From assembly GCA_002794785.1 (NCBI GenBank), contig NBBA01000014.1, positions 558,001-622,000 on the forward strand: a stretch of DNA of 64,000 bases, in the 5' to 3' direction. Shown piece by piece: positions 11,355 to 21,877 of this stretch; position 1 is the first letter of the stretch, and every line of letters begins with the position of its first letter. A program made the translations under genes and the position numbers. The notes beneath the pieces are model-generated. The model was given only the letters and a program-made list of their open reading frames with translations, was not told the origin of the DNA and searched no databases. Source of the DNA: Coniferiporia sulphurascens (lineage: Eukaryota; Basidiomycota; Agaricomycetes; Hymenochaetales; Hymenochaetaceae).

Positions 11355-13200
11355 ATGCCGCACCTCACCGCGTCGACGTCGACGTCGACCGTGAGGCCCT
11401 CCAACGGACACGGACACGGAAACGGAATCAGACACAGCCCAGCTATCGGCGGGCCCTCGCGCACCGCTAGTCTCGCCCCCTCCTCGTCTTCGTCACCGGC
11501 ACTTTCGCTCACACCCTCGACGTCCAAGGCGCACGGCGTGCGCGCACACCTCGCAGAGATCCTGCCGATACCGCGCCACGCACTTTTTGCGGTACGGCTG
11601 ACCATACACCAGCTCTGGAACGTCCCACTCGTCGCTGGCGAGTTCAGCGTCAAGTGGAAGTTCCAGCATGTGCACAAGGTGCGCATTGCCAAGCACGAGA
11701 ACGGCTCAAATAGTACGAACGGGAAGGTGAACGGGAAGGCGGCTGCTGCCGCTGCGACTAATGGGAACGGCTCGGCGGGTCCAGTGAATGGAGTGAATGG
11801 CAGTGGGAACGGCGCAGGGAAAGGCAAGGGGAAGGAGAGGGTAGTGACCAAGCATGAGCACGATGCCGACCACGACTCGCTCACACCGTCGATGTTATCG
11901 ATTCCGTCTACCTCCGAGGGATCATCTTCGTCCTCGTCCCTATCTCCTCGTGCGAACTCAATTGATTTGACGGAGAAGACGGACACGTATAGCAGCCAAA
12001 ATGAAAACGGAGGTGCGGGAGCCCCTTCGGCTACAGACGAATTTTTGCAGGAAGCACGCGGGCGCACGCCGTACGTCGGGCTGCGCGAGCATAACGTCAA
12101 GTGGGGTCAACCTGTAAATATTGTGGTGCAAATGGGTGTGCATCGTGATACGATGGACCTGCAGCCGTCCGAGCTGAAGCTCGTCGTAGAACAGGTAAGT
12201 AGGCCATACATGACCCGCCACCTAACAGACGCTGATATTTGTCCGGCAGTTGTCAATACCGGGTGACCTAGATGCCCCCCAAAACCCGCGCCTAGGCGCA
12301 GTGTACCTAAATCTCGCAGAATATGTTGACAAAGGTTCAGTGTCGAGACGGTATCTTCTGCGACAGAGCAAAACGAACGCGACACTTCAGCTGACGATCG
12401 AGCTTACACACGTCGGCGGTGAGGCGACGTACAAGGCGCCGCCCCTCCAGAAGGGCGAGATCATGGCCGGCGTCGCCACGCTTCTCGAAAAGAGTCCGTA
12501 CGATAGCATTTCGCGGCATGGCTACAACCGCACGACGTTACAGCCGTCCCGCGGGCACCGTCATGCAACTGACAACGGCTCGCGCTCTGGATTCCCGCAG
12601 TCACGCAGCCCGCTGCCCGAGCTCGGTGGCGCGGGCTTGCGGACGACAGACAACATCATCGAGGCGATCTTCAACCCAGTGCCTACGAGCTCACCCGCGC
12701 CATCCCCATTCACGTACTACGTCCCCCCAAAGCCTCGGCCACCAGCCCTATCTACCACCCACGTCGGTATGCGCACGGACAGCCCGACCAGCGCGAAGAG
12801 CGGGGACGCGGACGCAGACGCAGATACGAGCTCCTCCTTGCACGAAGGCCGCCCCCCGTCACTTGCGCCGTCCGCACACAGCGAGCGCTCGCTCGCGACG
12901 TCTGCATCGCATTCGAGCACAGGAACGGGCGATGTCCCTCGCCAGAGATGGTGGCAGAGGTTCGGAGGGACGCGGGGCCAGACAATGCCGCACCCACGAT
13001 CGCCCTCGCCGGGCTTCGCGCCGGGTTCGCTTCCGAGTACGACTTCGTCCGTGCGTGCGCCCTCCAACGCGTACGAACGCACGGAGGACAGGACTCAATT
13101 CGGCATGGATGACTCCTCCGCGCCGCAAATTGTCGTTCGCAGTCCAACGAGCAAGTCGCCGTCGAGGATATCATCTGAAGGCTGGAGTCATCATTCATGA
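11355..13200 (+). CDS. NT-C2 (EEIG1/EHBP1-type) domain protein
   Basis: Two exons (11355-12194 and 12250-13200, GTAAGT...CAG intron) give 596 residues. The NT-C2 domain, a C2-like membrane-associated fold known from EEIG1/EHBP1 and plant PMI1 proteins, is split. Residues about 74-115 hold FAVRLTIHQLWNVPLVAGEF and VKWKFQHVHK. The second half, from about residue 235, holds REHNVKWGQPVNIVVQMGVH, ELKLVVEQLSIP, LGAVYLNLAEYVD and RRYLLRQSKTNATLQLTIEL. Between them lies a low-complexity Asn/Gly/Ala/Ser insertion of about 120 residues. The C-terminal 200 residues are Ser/Pro/Arg-rich and look disordered, with a late conserved-looking TEDRTQFGMDD. Family members link membranes to actin or trafficking; the exact role here is unknown. 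Confidence 0.85.
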
Positions 13201-13879
13201 CACTTCTCGCAAGGCACCAGAAAAAATGCAGCATAAGTCTTTTTTTTCGTTTTCACCCTTCTTGACTTGGTCTTTCGGTATTTATCCTCTTCGAATATTT
13301 TGGCCCTTCTCGATCACCTTCCCCTTTATCTTTCCTCAACCAGTCTTCAATTATCCTCTATTTTTTGAAGCTCGTTTACTAACGACGTATTATGATTGAA
13401 AAAGCACGTATACGTGCTCTGATACACTCCGCTCCCACTCCTTTCGTTGCCACTGTCCCTCGCTGATACCCTCTGACCCGTTCTACCATCCTTCCTTGTC
13501 CCTTCAGCACGTCCTGCCGTCCTCCGACGCATCGTCTATATCGCACAATATTATAATATGTTAGTCCTAAGTTACTTACCTGTTCTCATCCTTTTAGATA
13601 GATTACATGAAGAAATCCAATAATCATATATTATTTCTTGGTAGTGGTTCTGTTCAATTGCTGATGAGACATTCAACGAGCTGGCACTTAGAATTTGGTT
13701 GGGCGACCGGTTCAAGACGTAGATGTTAGTCGACTGTTATTAACGATTCGTATACTTGTGTATGCTACAAAGCAAAAAAGCGGATTCTGTATACGTTACC
13801 TGGTCAAATCAATTCATAGTATGGATCATCACAACTCACCTAAGCAAGGAGCGAGAAGGAGACACTCTGTTGACCGTGT
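13201..13879. other. Intergenic between convergent genes
   Basis: The NT-C2 gene and bL28m end towards each other here. The stretch is T/C-rich at first and AT-rich later. No further gene seen. Confidence 0.5.
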
Positions 13880-14691
13880 CTATGAATTCCTCTTCACCTT
13901 TCTCCCACCAGTCTGAACGCTCTTCCCTAGGGCTTTCGCTTGGGCTTTCGCTGCAGTTGCCTTCACTGCCCTAGGCTTCGCTACAACCTCAACCTCAGCC
14001 TCCTTCCCAGCCCTCGCCTTCGCCTTCACCCGTCTGTTCGTCCGCTCGAGCTTCAGCATCCTCACCTTCGGCCCCGCCCTCTGCGCCAGCATCACAAAGC
14101 GCTTGCTCATACGATTTGCCAGCCTTGTCCGGCGCCGCGCCGCGCTCCGGCGTTCTCGGATGACCTCCTCGCGTTCCCGTGCTTCTTCCTCCGCCTTCAT
14201 TGCGCGCTCCCGCTCGGCTTCGATAGCCTGGAGCCGGGCGCGCTCTTCCGCCTCGCGGGCTGCGGCGAGCGCGGCAGCTACCTGCTTGTCGCGCAGGAGC
14301 ATCTTAACGCGCATCCCCTCTGGCCCGAGCAGCTCGCTCCGCGTGTTGAGAAGGTACTCGTCAATCCCACCGAGCTTAAAAGAGCGGAAGAAAAAAGGTA
14401 GGTACGACCGTCATTCGTCACAACAAAGTAAACACGGAAGTGCGTGCGCAGACTGACCTTCTTGATCGTCTTGAGCGCCTTCGTCGAGACCTTGAACGTG
14501 AGCTCCTTGTTGAGGAGGGTGGAGCGCAGACCCTTCTGCTGGATGTTCGGGAGCCATGTGCGGCGGGTCTTGTGCTTGGAGAACGGTACGTTGTTCCCGA
14601 ACTGGATGAGCTTGCCGTGGAAGAGGCCCGTCTGCGCGCGCTTGAAGGGCGCGCTCGATACCTGCACGAGACGCGGCAGGGTGGGTTGCAT
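13880..14691 (-). CDS. Mitochondrial large-subunit ribosomal protein bL28m
   Basis: Two exons (14691-14458 and 14374-13880) joined by a GTCAGT...AAG intron in phase 0 give 242 residues. The core FKRAQTGLFHGKLIQFGNNV, KTRRTWLPNIQQKGLRS and LTFKVSTKALKTIKK is the L28 signature; it continues across the intron as LGGIDEYLLNTRSELLGPEG. Bacterial L28 is about 75-80 residues, so this is a long fungal mitochondrial form (yeast Mrpl24 type). The last 110 residues form a highly charged Ala/Glu/Arg-rich helix followed by a basic Lys/Ala tail. The start at 14691 is the first ATG of the frame; the short, basic N-terminus could serve as a mitochondrial presequence. Confidence 0.88.
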
Positions 14692-16331
14692 AGCTGCGGA
14701 CGCTGTAACCGGGGTAGGTGACTTGGGACTTTCTGCCGCTGCCTGCTGCGAATTGCAAACTCAGGCTCGAGGAAATTCATGTCACACTCACAGGTCTGTC
14801 ACGAAAGAGTGACTATCGTTGATTCCGTAAGCGGAGTCAACAGATACCCTCAGATGATACCGACATGAGAGAACATACGCAACTTGCCTAGCGCCCGCCG
14901 CCATTCAACCAAAACGATGCCAGCACAAAGGACCCAGAAGTTCCGGGATTCATTTTCCCAACTGTCGCCTTGATAGAAAGTGGCGGTAGATAACGATCAT
15001 AGGGTATGTTTCGCAATAATCTGCAGTGAGTGCGGTTGCTTTATTCAAATCTTTGAATGCGTATGTTGACGAATTATGCAGACGTCCGACATCCAAAAGA
15101 TGCATTACCTTCCTAATAGAACATAATTCCCGATACCTTTAGGTAGAGGGTTAGGTAGGTCAATAATTCAAGATTTCGCCCCGATTGTCTGGCCCCGCGG
15201 TATCTCCTTTTATGTAATGCCGAGCCGCGGCTTGTTCAAAGCTTGCCTTTTTTATGTGTGCCTAGTCACGGCTTTTACAATACATTTTTTTAAGACATAA
15301 GCCGGATTAGTCATATGGCCTGGGGCTTCCACACGATGAAAGTGAGCAATCCGACTGCTAGCGCTTGAGCAACAACCCTCAGAAAGTGATTGGTCTTGCT
15401 GGTGTTACCCTGGCACTGATTGTCTTTGGTGGAGGGGGGGGTGGTTGCAGTGATTATTACCAGTGCCGTTTTTAATGTTGCCTCCCACTGAGAGTTTGCT
15501 CTTGTCGGTGTCATTTGCGTGTCTCCGAGTCTCCGAGTCTCTGCTGCGTACATCCGTTTTTGTTTCATATTGTATTGAAAGATCAGGACAACAAGAAGGC
15601 GAACGAAGTGTCTGTGCAGCTCATATGTGAAGTGATTCGTACCGTTCCTTCGCTCACACACAAGAAGGACTGCCTGGAAATATATAACCAGTCACCCAAG
15701 GAGCTGATGTGATACTCGAACTACATGGTATTATGGTCAAACCCCGTCTTCATAAATTTTCAGTCCATGATATGAAAAACTCAATCCAAGAACTTAAAAG
15801 GTATCGGGCCCTGCCAGCGCAGCTGGCCCTATCATTATCAGCTAGGTAACTGGGAATTGACGTTATGATTGATTTGAGACTATGTGAGTTTGCACTACTA
15901 CTTGGTAAAGTTCGTGGAGCCGCAGCATGATCTGAGTGACGATGCTCTCAGTAGCTTTTCACTACAAGCACACTGAGATAGCGGGATAACAAGTCCTTCG
16001 AACGCGATGCTCACAGCTACGGCTATCTCCGACCCTGTCTCATGCCTCAACGCGGGATTAATTCATTGCTTGTGCCACTCCACGAATGAAGATGGAAGAT
16101 CCGCTCAAACTGCTGACTTTGCCCTTGTGTCCTTGCTTATTTTTGTATAACCTTTCAAATGTCTCCCTCGAAAGCTCTATCAAACCCAATCAGCTTTCCT
16201 CTGCTCGGCACTGATGATGTATCCATTGGGTGAAACGCCTCTTTCGCAAACGAACTTCCGCCGTCATCTGGCCTAAATAAATAGTCTGCTGAACAGTCTG
16301 TCTCTCTAGCTTATCCCCCTGTGTCTTAGCT
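14692..16331. other. Long intergenic stretch
   Basis: About 1.6 kb. There is a G8 run near 15435 and a short direct repeat of GTCTCCGA near 15521. The minus frame at 15311-15661 has a hydrophobic C-terminus but no splice or composition support. I see no convincing gene or RNA. Confidence 0.5.
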
Positions 16332-18548
16332 ATGGCTTCCGCCGACGTCCTCCTTCCCATTCGCACGAGTGTAGTGGGAAATATTTCTACATCACAGCAT
16401 GAGGAGTTCAAAGCCACCTTGCTCAGGCTCTCGCCGCTAGTCTCTGTTGACCGTATCAAGGACCATCTGCTCTTCATCGGCTCCTGGGTGCGATTCTATC
16501 AGGAAGCGGAAGGCGCAGGTACTCTCGCGGCGCTGCTAGCTCGCGGCGTACACCGCTTCGAATTATGGCTAGAGCGCGTAGTATCGAGCTCATCTACGGA
16601 CAACGGTCGAATTAGACCATGCGAACTACCCCTCTTCGATGTCGCCATGATGCTCCACGCATGCATGCTAAGTCCTCACCGGTACTACGAAGATGGGTTG
16701 ACCCGATTCCCGCAGCTGTTGGCGATGGGGGCGTTTCCCCTCAAGGATATTGTAAAGGAAACTAGCTCTTTATTTGTCCTATGTCTAACTGTGTTCCCAA
16801 GCAACGCTCATCGACCCGAAGACGTATATTTACAAGGCGACTTCCGAACAGATAGAGTATTGGGAAGAGCACACAGGTGTTCCTTTCGACCCGCTTAGAT
16901 GCATGGAGAGGTTGCATGACGTGACTATTAAGTGCTCTTCGTGTGAGACGGATTTGAATGTCATGTGGGAGGACGACGGCTTTGGATACGGCGAAAGCGG
17001 CTTTCTCTGTACATGCACGCATTGTGGTTTATCCATGTCGCGTGATAGTCTTTGCGTGGCTAAGCTCTTCAAAGACCTGACTCATTCCGAGATATCAAGT
17101 AAAGGGTCGATACGGTGCGTCTTGCTATTCTTCTGCCTTTATGTTTCACGTGCCACTCTTCCGCTTTGAATATTTCCTCATGTTTCATTTCAGAGGAATT
17201 CTATTGGATGAATGTGGAGGCGTCGAGACTGTCTGCAGTCGTCTTATAACTCTTCATGTGTTGAAGATGCTGCGTGGGGAAGAGGACTTTTTACCAGCCC
17301 CTACTGAGATAAACATGACAACAATATTCAAGAATCTAGCCAAGAACAGTGCGACGAAGTCAAAGCAGGCTTGGTATGTTGCAAAAGTTTAGATATCTGG
17401 ACTCAGGAACAGAGTTTGTGACATTCCTTTTAAGCATTACGGGTTTACTGCGTCCTTACACTCAAATTACTCCATTCACGCACGACCTCGTCAAGGCTGT
17501 AAGAAGAAAACTACTATCTAGTACCTGAAGACGAGCTGACCTCGGGATCGTTTCTAGGTTACAGGGCTCGCTCAATTCCATCAGGATATTGCACGCACAG
17601 ATGGATGCAGCCCACAGTTCCTTAGCGGACCCAGTACGGAACTGAGTATAGCCTGCGACAAATACGACACTTTTTTAGAGTTGATTGCCTTCCCGGAAGT
17701 CAGTAAAGGGGCCGTGCCGTCGTTGGACCTCGACCTCGTCTGGCACACCCATCCTATATATCCTATATAATAAAAATGCTCAGTCCTTGCTTCCGTAAGA
17801 ATGTTAATAATAATTTTACTAATCACATTTTTGCGATTGCCGAGTAAAAATAGCCTTTTTAGGTCATTTCCCCCCCTGCCTTCCCAAAAAGTAAAAAATC
17901 TTCGTGAGTAAGTCCCTGGCGAAGCCAGGGATTGGGGGTGTCAATTAGACGGATGTTCGTACAAGTAAGCAGCTCTTTAGTTTTGTCCGGTTCCGAATTT
18001 CTCAAAATCTCAAATACGCTTTCAGGGAGACCATTGTCGAATTGACCGGTATTTATGCAGACCATAAGTCATGCTCAGAGGATCCAGAGTTTTTCGGTCG
18101 GTATAGCCGTGATTTTGGCGCTTATGTTCTATAAGCTGAATTTGTTTTAGTTGAAGCCGACAAGGAGACCCGCAGGCGATGGGATGTAGGTGCAATAACC
18201 TGCGTTTGTGTATTTTTATCTGAAGTCACGTAATAGGGTATCTTTGGAAGTTCCGTGCCGCTACATGCTACGAAGCCAGTATTCGGCACGCATACCAGTT
18301 CTGGCAGCGCCTCTGAACTCTGGACGAAGGCCCGCATACGCGACAGCACTCCATCTCTCTGCCAACATTGCGGTGGTGGGGGCTGTGAGCACTGCAAAGG
18401 AAGTAAATTCGACACCAATTCCCCTCCTGTCAGCGGTGAAGACAGGTGCAGGCCGTGCGGTAACTGTAGCAAACCGACGAAATCACTACTTTTCCTTCTC
18501 GAAGACGATACGGCAGAAACAGGCTTTTCGCCTAACCAGCCAGCCTGA
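16332..18548 (+). pseudogene. GRDP-like protein pseudogene (copy 1)
   Basis: Paralogue of the gene at 19560-21497, with matching exons throughout. Exon 1 starts MASADVLLP and carries LHACMLSPHRYYEDGLTRFP, the first part of the glycine-rich-domain-like (GRDP, PF07173) fold. Later exons carry ATLIDPKTYIYKAT, WEEHTGVPFDP, the Cys pairs CSSC and CTHC, RLITLHV, and the hallmark DLDLVWHTH. Two breaks are visible. The first intron should end at 16800, but the acceptor dinucleotide is AA (CCCAA|GCA) where the other copy has AG, and using the nearby AG shifts the frame. Directly after DLVWHTH the exon is interrupted by a roughly 190-base insertion that brings a stop codon. The tail exon (about 18320-18548) still encodes a Cys-rich end, CQHCGGGGCEHCKGSK. 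Confidence 0.75.
17761..17948 (+). mobile_element. Short insertion with Helitron-like ends
   Basis: Compared with the intact paralogue, about 190 extra bases sit right after the DLVWHTH codons. The insert starts TCCTATATAATAAAAATGC, directly preceded by a copy of TCCTATATA. It ends with a perfect hairpin (TCCCTGGC-GAA-GCCAGGGA, 17913-17931) and then TCAATTAG. A 5' TC followed by an A/T-rich start and a hairpin shortly before the 3' end resemble non-autonomous Helitrons. The end is TTAG rather than the canonical CTRR and the 3' flank is A, not T, so the assignment is tentative. It codes for nothing. Confidence 0.4.
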
Positions 18549-19559
18549 GGGGCCACCCGGGTCGAACTAAGTCTGCTGAGGGGGCTCTGCGCGGGTGTTT
18601 TCGTTAAGGTCTGCCGCTTACGCAATTGATTGTAGTATCTCAGAAGTTGGCTTCGGACAAACAATGAAGTATAAATACGAAGGAGCCCCGTGATTCGCCG
18701 TATTGATGATAATCATCCAGAGACTAGATGGTGATACTGATCGATTAGTTCATCAAGGCCTCATGGTTTGCCTGGGAATCTGGCTGTTTGGAACGCTGTT
18801 GCGCTAATCTGGGCATAAACAGCTATACTGTTGGCGGCCGAGCGGCCGGACTTTTTGATGTTCAATTATATGAGTCAGAAGGTTTGGTTTGATACTCAGT
18901 TTAAAGTGTACTTGCACGCTGCAGCATCGTCTTACACTTTCATTCGCTTTTTGGCACCTTGCAAGACTCGGGACCGCAGAAAAAGACAGCCTAGCACTCT
19001 ATCAAACTGATTCCCCGCGACTTCGAGTTTTGCTACAGGCCACATATAAATTAACTACAGTGCTGGCCGCCGCCCATCAGGTCACAGTCTTCCTGCAAAC
19101 TTTGTACCAGCGACTTGCTTCGCGAGACGGAGCGCCCAAACAAAGTCTAACCTCAAGCTTTCTTACCAGAGTCAAATGTATCGCGCTCTTAAATCACAAA
19201 TCACTCCTTAAACACTAGCCGAGTCCTTATATGTGCACAGCTGCGACTGCCTGGACTCGTCTTAAAGGGTAATTTTAATTCTACGGTAGTTGAAGCTTTG
19301 TCACTGCTCCCATCGCTATCGGGAACTGGTTCAAACTATGCGCCCTGCCTTCTCGCTTATCTACCTAAACTCTTTATCCAGTAGGTTTCTGCTCTTAAAA
19401 TACTATCCGTTTGAACTCAGATAGCTTTTGTCCGCTCAATACCGGTAGCATATCCACTGGTCAAAAGGGACTCGTGAACAATCTTACATCATCCACTTGC
19501 TCTGGATAAATATCCTCTTCAACAACCCGTCCCTTCTGAGTTCCTCCCGTGTCTCAACT
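18549..19559. other. Intergenic between GRDP-like copies
   Basis: No supported gene. A GC-rich inverted motif GGCGGCCGAGCGGCCGG lies near 18833. The end of the stretch is the promoter and leader of the intact GRDP-like copy. Confidence 0.5.
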
Positions 19560-21497
19560 ATGGCTTCCGCCGACGTGCTGTCCCCCAACCATACTCATGG
19601 AGGTCCTACCATCACACCTGCCCGCCGTGAAGAGTTCAAGGCTACCTTGCTCAGGCTCTCGCCGCTGGTTTCTGTCGACCGCATTAAAGACCATCTACTC
19701 TTTGTCGGCGCTTGGGTGAGATTCTATCAGGAAGCCGAAGATACGGGGATGCTCTCAGCATTGTTGGCTCGCGGCGTACACCGCCTCGAACTTTGGCTGA
19801 AGCGCGTAGTTTCAAGTCAATCCATGGACAACGGTCGAATTCAACCCAGCGAGCTACCCCCTTTCGATGTCGCCATGCTGCTTCACGCATGCATGCTTAG
19901 TCCCCACCGGTACTATGAAGATGGACTGACCCGATTCCCGCAGCTATTGTCAATCGGAGCGTTTCCCCTGGAGGACATTGTAAAGAAAGAACCAAGCTTT
20001 TGTTTATTCCTCGGTTGACTCCTTTAACAGGCGACACTTATCGATCCAAGGACATACCTATACAAGGCAACCCCCGAGCAGATAAAGTATTGGGAAGAGC
20101 ACGCGGGCGTTCCTTTTGACCCGCTAAAATTCAGGAGCGAAATACATGACGCAACTATCGCATGTCCCTCGTGCTTGGAGAAGCTAAGTGTTGCATGGGA
20201 AAACGATGGTCTCGGTTACGGGGAGAGCGGCTTCCTCCACATATGTGCTCAATGCGGCTTATCCGTGTCACGTAATAATCTCTGTGTGGCCAAACTCATT
20301 AAGGATTTATCTGATTTCGAAAAGTCGGACAAAGCGGTGCTGCGGTATGTTCGCTCCTCCACCTCCAGTTGCCTGAATAACCCCGAATGCCCTGCCTGCA
20401 GTGGAACTTTGTTGAACGGGCATGGAGAGGTCGAACTGAGTCGCGCTCGGCTTATTACACTCCACGTTTCCAAAGCATTGTGGAACGAAGATGGTTCCCC
20501 TCCCTCGCCGTCAGAATTATCAATGTCTACGATCTTCCAGAAGCTGACCGATGGCAGTCAAACCAAGCTGAGGCGGGATCGGTACGTCCTTGCCTGGTCC
20601 TGGCTTGATTGTGTCTCTGATGTTACCAAAGCATCTCCGATTTGCTTCGTCCTTACACGCAAGCTACTCCGTTTACGCATGACCTTGCTAATGCGGTGCG
20701 TCACAATGCAGCTTAAATATTTGTCAGGGTCTCAGAGAAAATGAACGCTCATCTTCTACTGGTAGGTCATGTCCCTGCTTCAATTTCACCTGGACATAGT
20801 AGCCACGGGTGGCTGTAACGCGAGCTTCCTCAACGGTCCATGCACGGAATTGAATTCGGCCAGTGACAAGTATGGAGCTTTTTTGGAACTCATCGCCTTT
20901 CCAGAGGGGACTAAGGGTACGGTCCCTTCTCTGGACCTCGATCTTGTATGGCACACCCATCAGCTGCAAGGCTTGAAATACAGGTTGGCACGATATATTT
21001 GACATTGTTCCGCTGGAAGTAGTTCTGAAGTATCAAAGGCAAACTGTTGTTGAATTGACTAGAATATACGCCGACCATGTATCATCCACGGAGGATCCGG
21101 ATTTTTTTGGTCGGTAGATTATATTTATCGTGACTTTTTCCGCTCACGACTCCCTTAGAGAAAGCCGATAAGGATACCCAAGAGCGATGGGAAGTATGTG
21201 TTCACAGTGTGTTCAGTCGTTCGAAACTAAAATCACCATTATTTATAGAAATCCTACGGAAACACCGTACCCCTGCACGGTTCCGTCAATTCTGTCCATC
21301 GTGACGATTCCGTCAGCGACCTCTTGGATCCATCACTCGACAATGCTTCAGTTGACATCCAATTCTGGGCGCCCAGGGTCCGTTGCAGCCATTGTCACGA
21401 CTGTAAAGGCGCCGGATGCACGAAATGCGGTGGATCGGGTAAAACGACCCCTTGCGGAAATCGCCACCACCGCGGAGAGAATATCCTCGTCAACTAG
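19560..21497 (+). CDS. GRDP-like protein with Cys-rich C-terminus (copy 2)
   Basis: The start is the ATG of MASADVLSP, where similarity to copy 1 begins. Exon 1 ends at 19979 (donor GTAAAG) and exon 2 begins 20031; further introns follow AVLR, RRD-R, HDLANA, GLKYR, DPDFF and ERWE, all with GT/AG ends and consistent phase. Hallmarks of the glycine-rich-domain-like family (PF07173) are LHACMLSPHRYYEDGL early and SLDLDLVWHTHQLQG late, followed by ELTRIYADH and QERWEKSYGN. A pair of CxxC motifs (CPSC...CAQC, about 27 residues apart) in the middle could bind zinc. The last exon ends in CSHCHDCKGAGCTKCGGSGK and then TAG at 21495-21497. The molecular role of fungal GRDP proteins is unknown; it is annotated here by family only. 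Confidence 0.82.
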
Positions 21498-21877
21498 GAC
21501 CTTGAGCTTGACTGATGTACGCCGTGCCCGCGTTGTGCAGAAAGGATGACTTTTACTGTAGTAACAAACAGAAACCGGGAAACCTCGGGATTTTGGCCGG
21601 GTTTTGTCGATAAGCAGTTGTAACAACGAGCTGTAAAAACATTTGTATGTCCGAAGTAGCACAATAAATCATCGACTTGGAATTATCGAGCCAGATAAGT
21701 ACAGCGACCAAGCGGCGGGTACAAGTTGGATGTCCCAGACGAAAGGACGCGCTATGGGCATTTCAACTTATAAACGAGTAATGGTGCTTCTTTCTTATTC
21801 GAACATTGCAAAGTACACACGTACAAAAGCATTCTGAATGGTTACGTTCTCATCCTACACTCTATCCTGGCCACCGC
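21498..21877. other. Intergenic between convergent genes
   Basis: 3' flanks of the GRDP-like gene and CSN1. Nothing else recognised. Confidence 0.5.

Noticed and set aside
15311..15661. Minus-strand frame of 116 codons with a hydrophobic C-terminus
   Set aside because: No similarity, no splice context and a composition like the surrounding spacer.
18200..18570. Separate short gene downstream of GRDP-like copy 1
   Set aside because: Alignment with copy 2 shows it is the last exon of the same gene, not an independent one.
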